Positions 62,947-64,000 of a stretch of DNA of 64,000 nt are shown here, piece by piece (the stretch's first letter is position 1; every line of letters begins with the position of its first letter). Source of the DNA: Candidatus Baltobacteraceae bacterium (lineage in GTDB: Bacteria; Vulcanimicrobiota; Vulcanimicrobiia; Vulcanimicrobiales; Vulcanimicrobiaceae); assembly GCA_036488875.1 (NCBI GenBank), contig DASXGW010000002.1:62001-126000 (forward strand), written 5' to 3'. Position numbers and translations under genes: made by a program. The notes under the pieces are model-generated. The model did not search any database. It was not told where the DNA came from and saw only the letters and a list, made by a program, of their open reading frames with translations.

Positions 62947-64000
62947 TTGTCGCCGGTCGCCGTCAATCACGATCTCGAGTATCCGATCGCGATCGGCGAC
63001 CGGTTGCACCTCGAGGCGGCCGAGTTCGCCGCGGCACGGGGCTCGGGTGTCGTGGTCGTCCACGACGCCAACCCGGCCGTTACGGCGATCGCGCGGCGAT
63101 ACGCGCGCGCCATCGGAAAAGATCGCGTCCTGGGTGTCGCCGGATTTGAGCTCGGCGAAAGCCGCAAACGCTTGGCGACCGTGGAGCGCGTGCTCGAACG
63201 GCTGGTGCGCTCGGGTGCCGATCGCTCGACGACGATCGTCGGCGTCGGCGGGGGCGTCGCCAGCGACCTCTTCGGATTCGCGGCGGCAACGTACATGCGC
63301 GGCGTCGCCTACGCACACGTCGCGACATCGCTGGTCGCAATGGTCGACGCGGCGATTGGCGGAAAGACGGGCGTCGATCTTCCGGCTGGTAAAAATCTCG
63401 CCGGCGTCTTCTGCGATCCGGCGGCCGTCTTTTGCGAGGTCTCGGCGCTCTACACGCTGCCGATGCGTTCGGTGCGCGAAGGATTGGCGGAGATCGTCAA
63501 AGCCGCAATTATCGAAGGCGACGACCTGTTCGACGGATTGGAAACGCTGTCGGCGCATGGATTTGCGCTTTGGCCGTGGACCGATCTCATTTCGGCGGCC
63601 GTCAAGGTGAAGACGGCCATCGTTGCCGACGACCGGCTGGAAGCGGGGATGCGCGAGCTCCTCAACCTCGGGCACACGTTCGCGCATGGGATCGAGCGCG
63701 CGTCGGAGTACCGCGTCACCCACGGATCCGCGGTCGCACTGGGATTGCGGGCAGCGGGATTGATGGCTTTGCGTACGGGACGTTTTAGCGAGCGCGAACA
63801 CCTGCGCGTATTGACCTTACTGGCGCTCTTCGGCATGCCGCTGCGAACGTCGGTCGACGCCGGTGCGATCTACGACGCGATGCTCACCGATAAGAAACGC
63901 CGCAACGGCCGGCTGCGCTTCGTCCTGCCGCGCGCCATCGGTGACGTCGAATACGGGGTTGAATGTTCCGATCGCACGGTGCGTTCGGTGCTCGGACGAT
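62947..64000 (+). CDS. aroB: 3-dehydroquinate synthase, 3' end outside window
   Basis: At least 351 residues are in the window. NAD-dependent AroB, the second shikimate step. Motifs: 'TTIVGVGGGVASDLFGFAAA', 'VATSLVAMVDAAIGGKTGVD' and the zinc-binding 'ELLNLGHTFAHGIE'. A TTG at 62947, 5 bp after aroK, gives the normal N-terminus. The remaining length suggests only a few codons are missing. Confidence 0.94.
   Translation, partial: MSPVAVNHDLEYPIAIGDRLHLEAAEFAAARGSGVVVVHDANPAVTAIARRYARAIGKDRVLGVAGFELGESRKRLATVERVLERLVRSGADRSTTIVGVGGGVASDLFGFAAATYMRGVAYAHVATSLVAMVDAAIGGKTGVDLPAGKNLAGVFCDPAAVFCEVSALYTLPMRSVREGLAEIVKAAIIEGDDLFDGLETLSAHGFALWPWTDLISAAVKVKTAIVADDRLEAGMRELLNLGHTFAHGIERASEYRVTHGSAVALGLRAAGLMALRTGRFSEREHLRVLTLLALFGMPLRTSVDAGAIYDAMLTDKKRRNGRLRFVLPRAIGDVEYGVECSDRTVRSVLGR

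Overview
The window is 64 kb of GC-rich bacterial chromosome, densely packed with genes. Most genes overlap or abut, and GTG and TTG starts are common. A PilQ-type secretin, several lipoproteins and a predicted outer-membrane porin-cytochrome point to a two-membraned (diderm) cell. The gene order rpsU-yqeY-nfeD-floA-phoH-ybeY-dgkA-recO, followed by ruvX-mltG-DUF1292, resembles Bacillus and other Terrabacteria. That combination would fit an uncultured diderm Terrabacteria lineage such as Candidatus Eremiobacterota. This placement is inference; no 16S rRNA gene or universal marker phylogeny was available. I saw no insertion sequence, prophage or CRISPR array.

Layout. 0-5 kb: a TPR lipoprotein, a DUF4239 membrane protein and a reverse-strand operon of two GT-C glycosyltransferases with a GtrA protein. 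5-12 kb: central metabolism and cofactors (glpX, a dihydrolipoamide-dehydrogenase-like gene, a two-gene glutamine-dependent NAD synthase, a siroheme-type dehydrogenase domain, cinA). 12-20 kb: reverse-strand genes for an oxidoreductase, a class III aminotransferase, LuxC-like and LuxE-like acyl activation/reduction proteins, a CoA-binding protein and MetY, with a beta-helix lipoprotein inserted in the opposite direction. 20-26 kb: leuCD, rpmE, prfA-prmC and pyrG. 26-32 kb: two glycosyltransferases, a surface protein, a peptide-binding lipoprotein, HIT and DUF488 proteins. 32-43 kb: the conserved housekeeping supercluster, ending in a diacylglycerol glycosyltransferase-like gene and DoxX. 43-45 kb: four tRNA genes among small hypothetical genes.

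45-56 kb is the most unusual part. A stand-alone CuA-type cupredoxin faces an orphan OmpR-type response regulator. A small secreted protein follows, and then one 1042-residue frame. That frame joins a complete methyl-accepting chemotaxis receptor to a second signal peptide, one c-type heme site and a beta-barrel-like region resembling Cyc2 iron oxidases. It is followed in the same direction by a pilin, a CcdA-like thiol transporter, a TPR protein, a minimal prepilin peptidase and pilMNOPQ-like genes. A 17-bp direct-repeat box lies before the cupredoxin, the regulator and the secreted-protein gene, which suggests one regulon. The idea that the cluster couples electron transfer at the cell surface to taxis or pili is a hypothesis.

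56-64 kb: an MHS-family transporter overlapping a PDZ-membrane-GAF sensor-like protein, a TetR regulator divergent from a membrane protein, a DJ-1/PfpI protein, and aroC-aroK-aroB, with aroB cut by the window end. No gene-free stretch exceeds about 300 bases.
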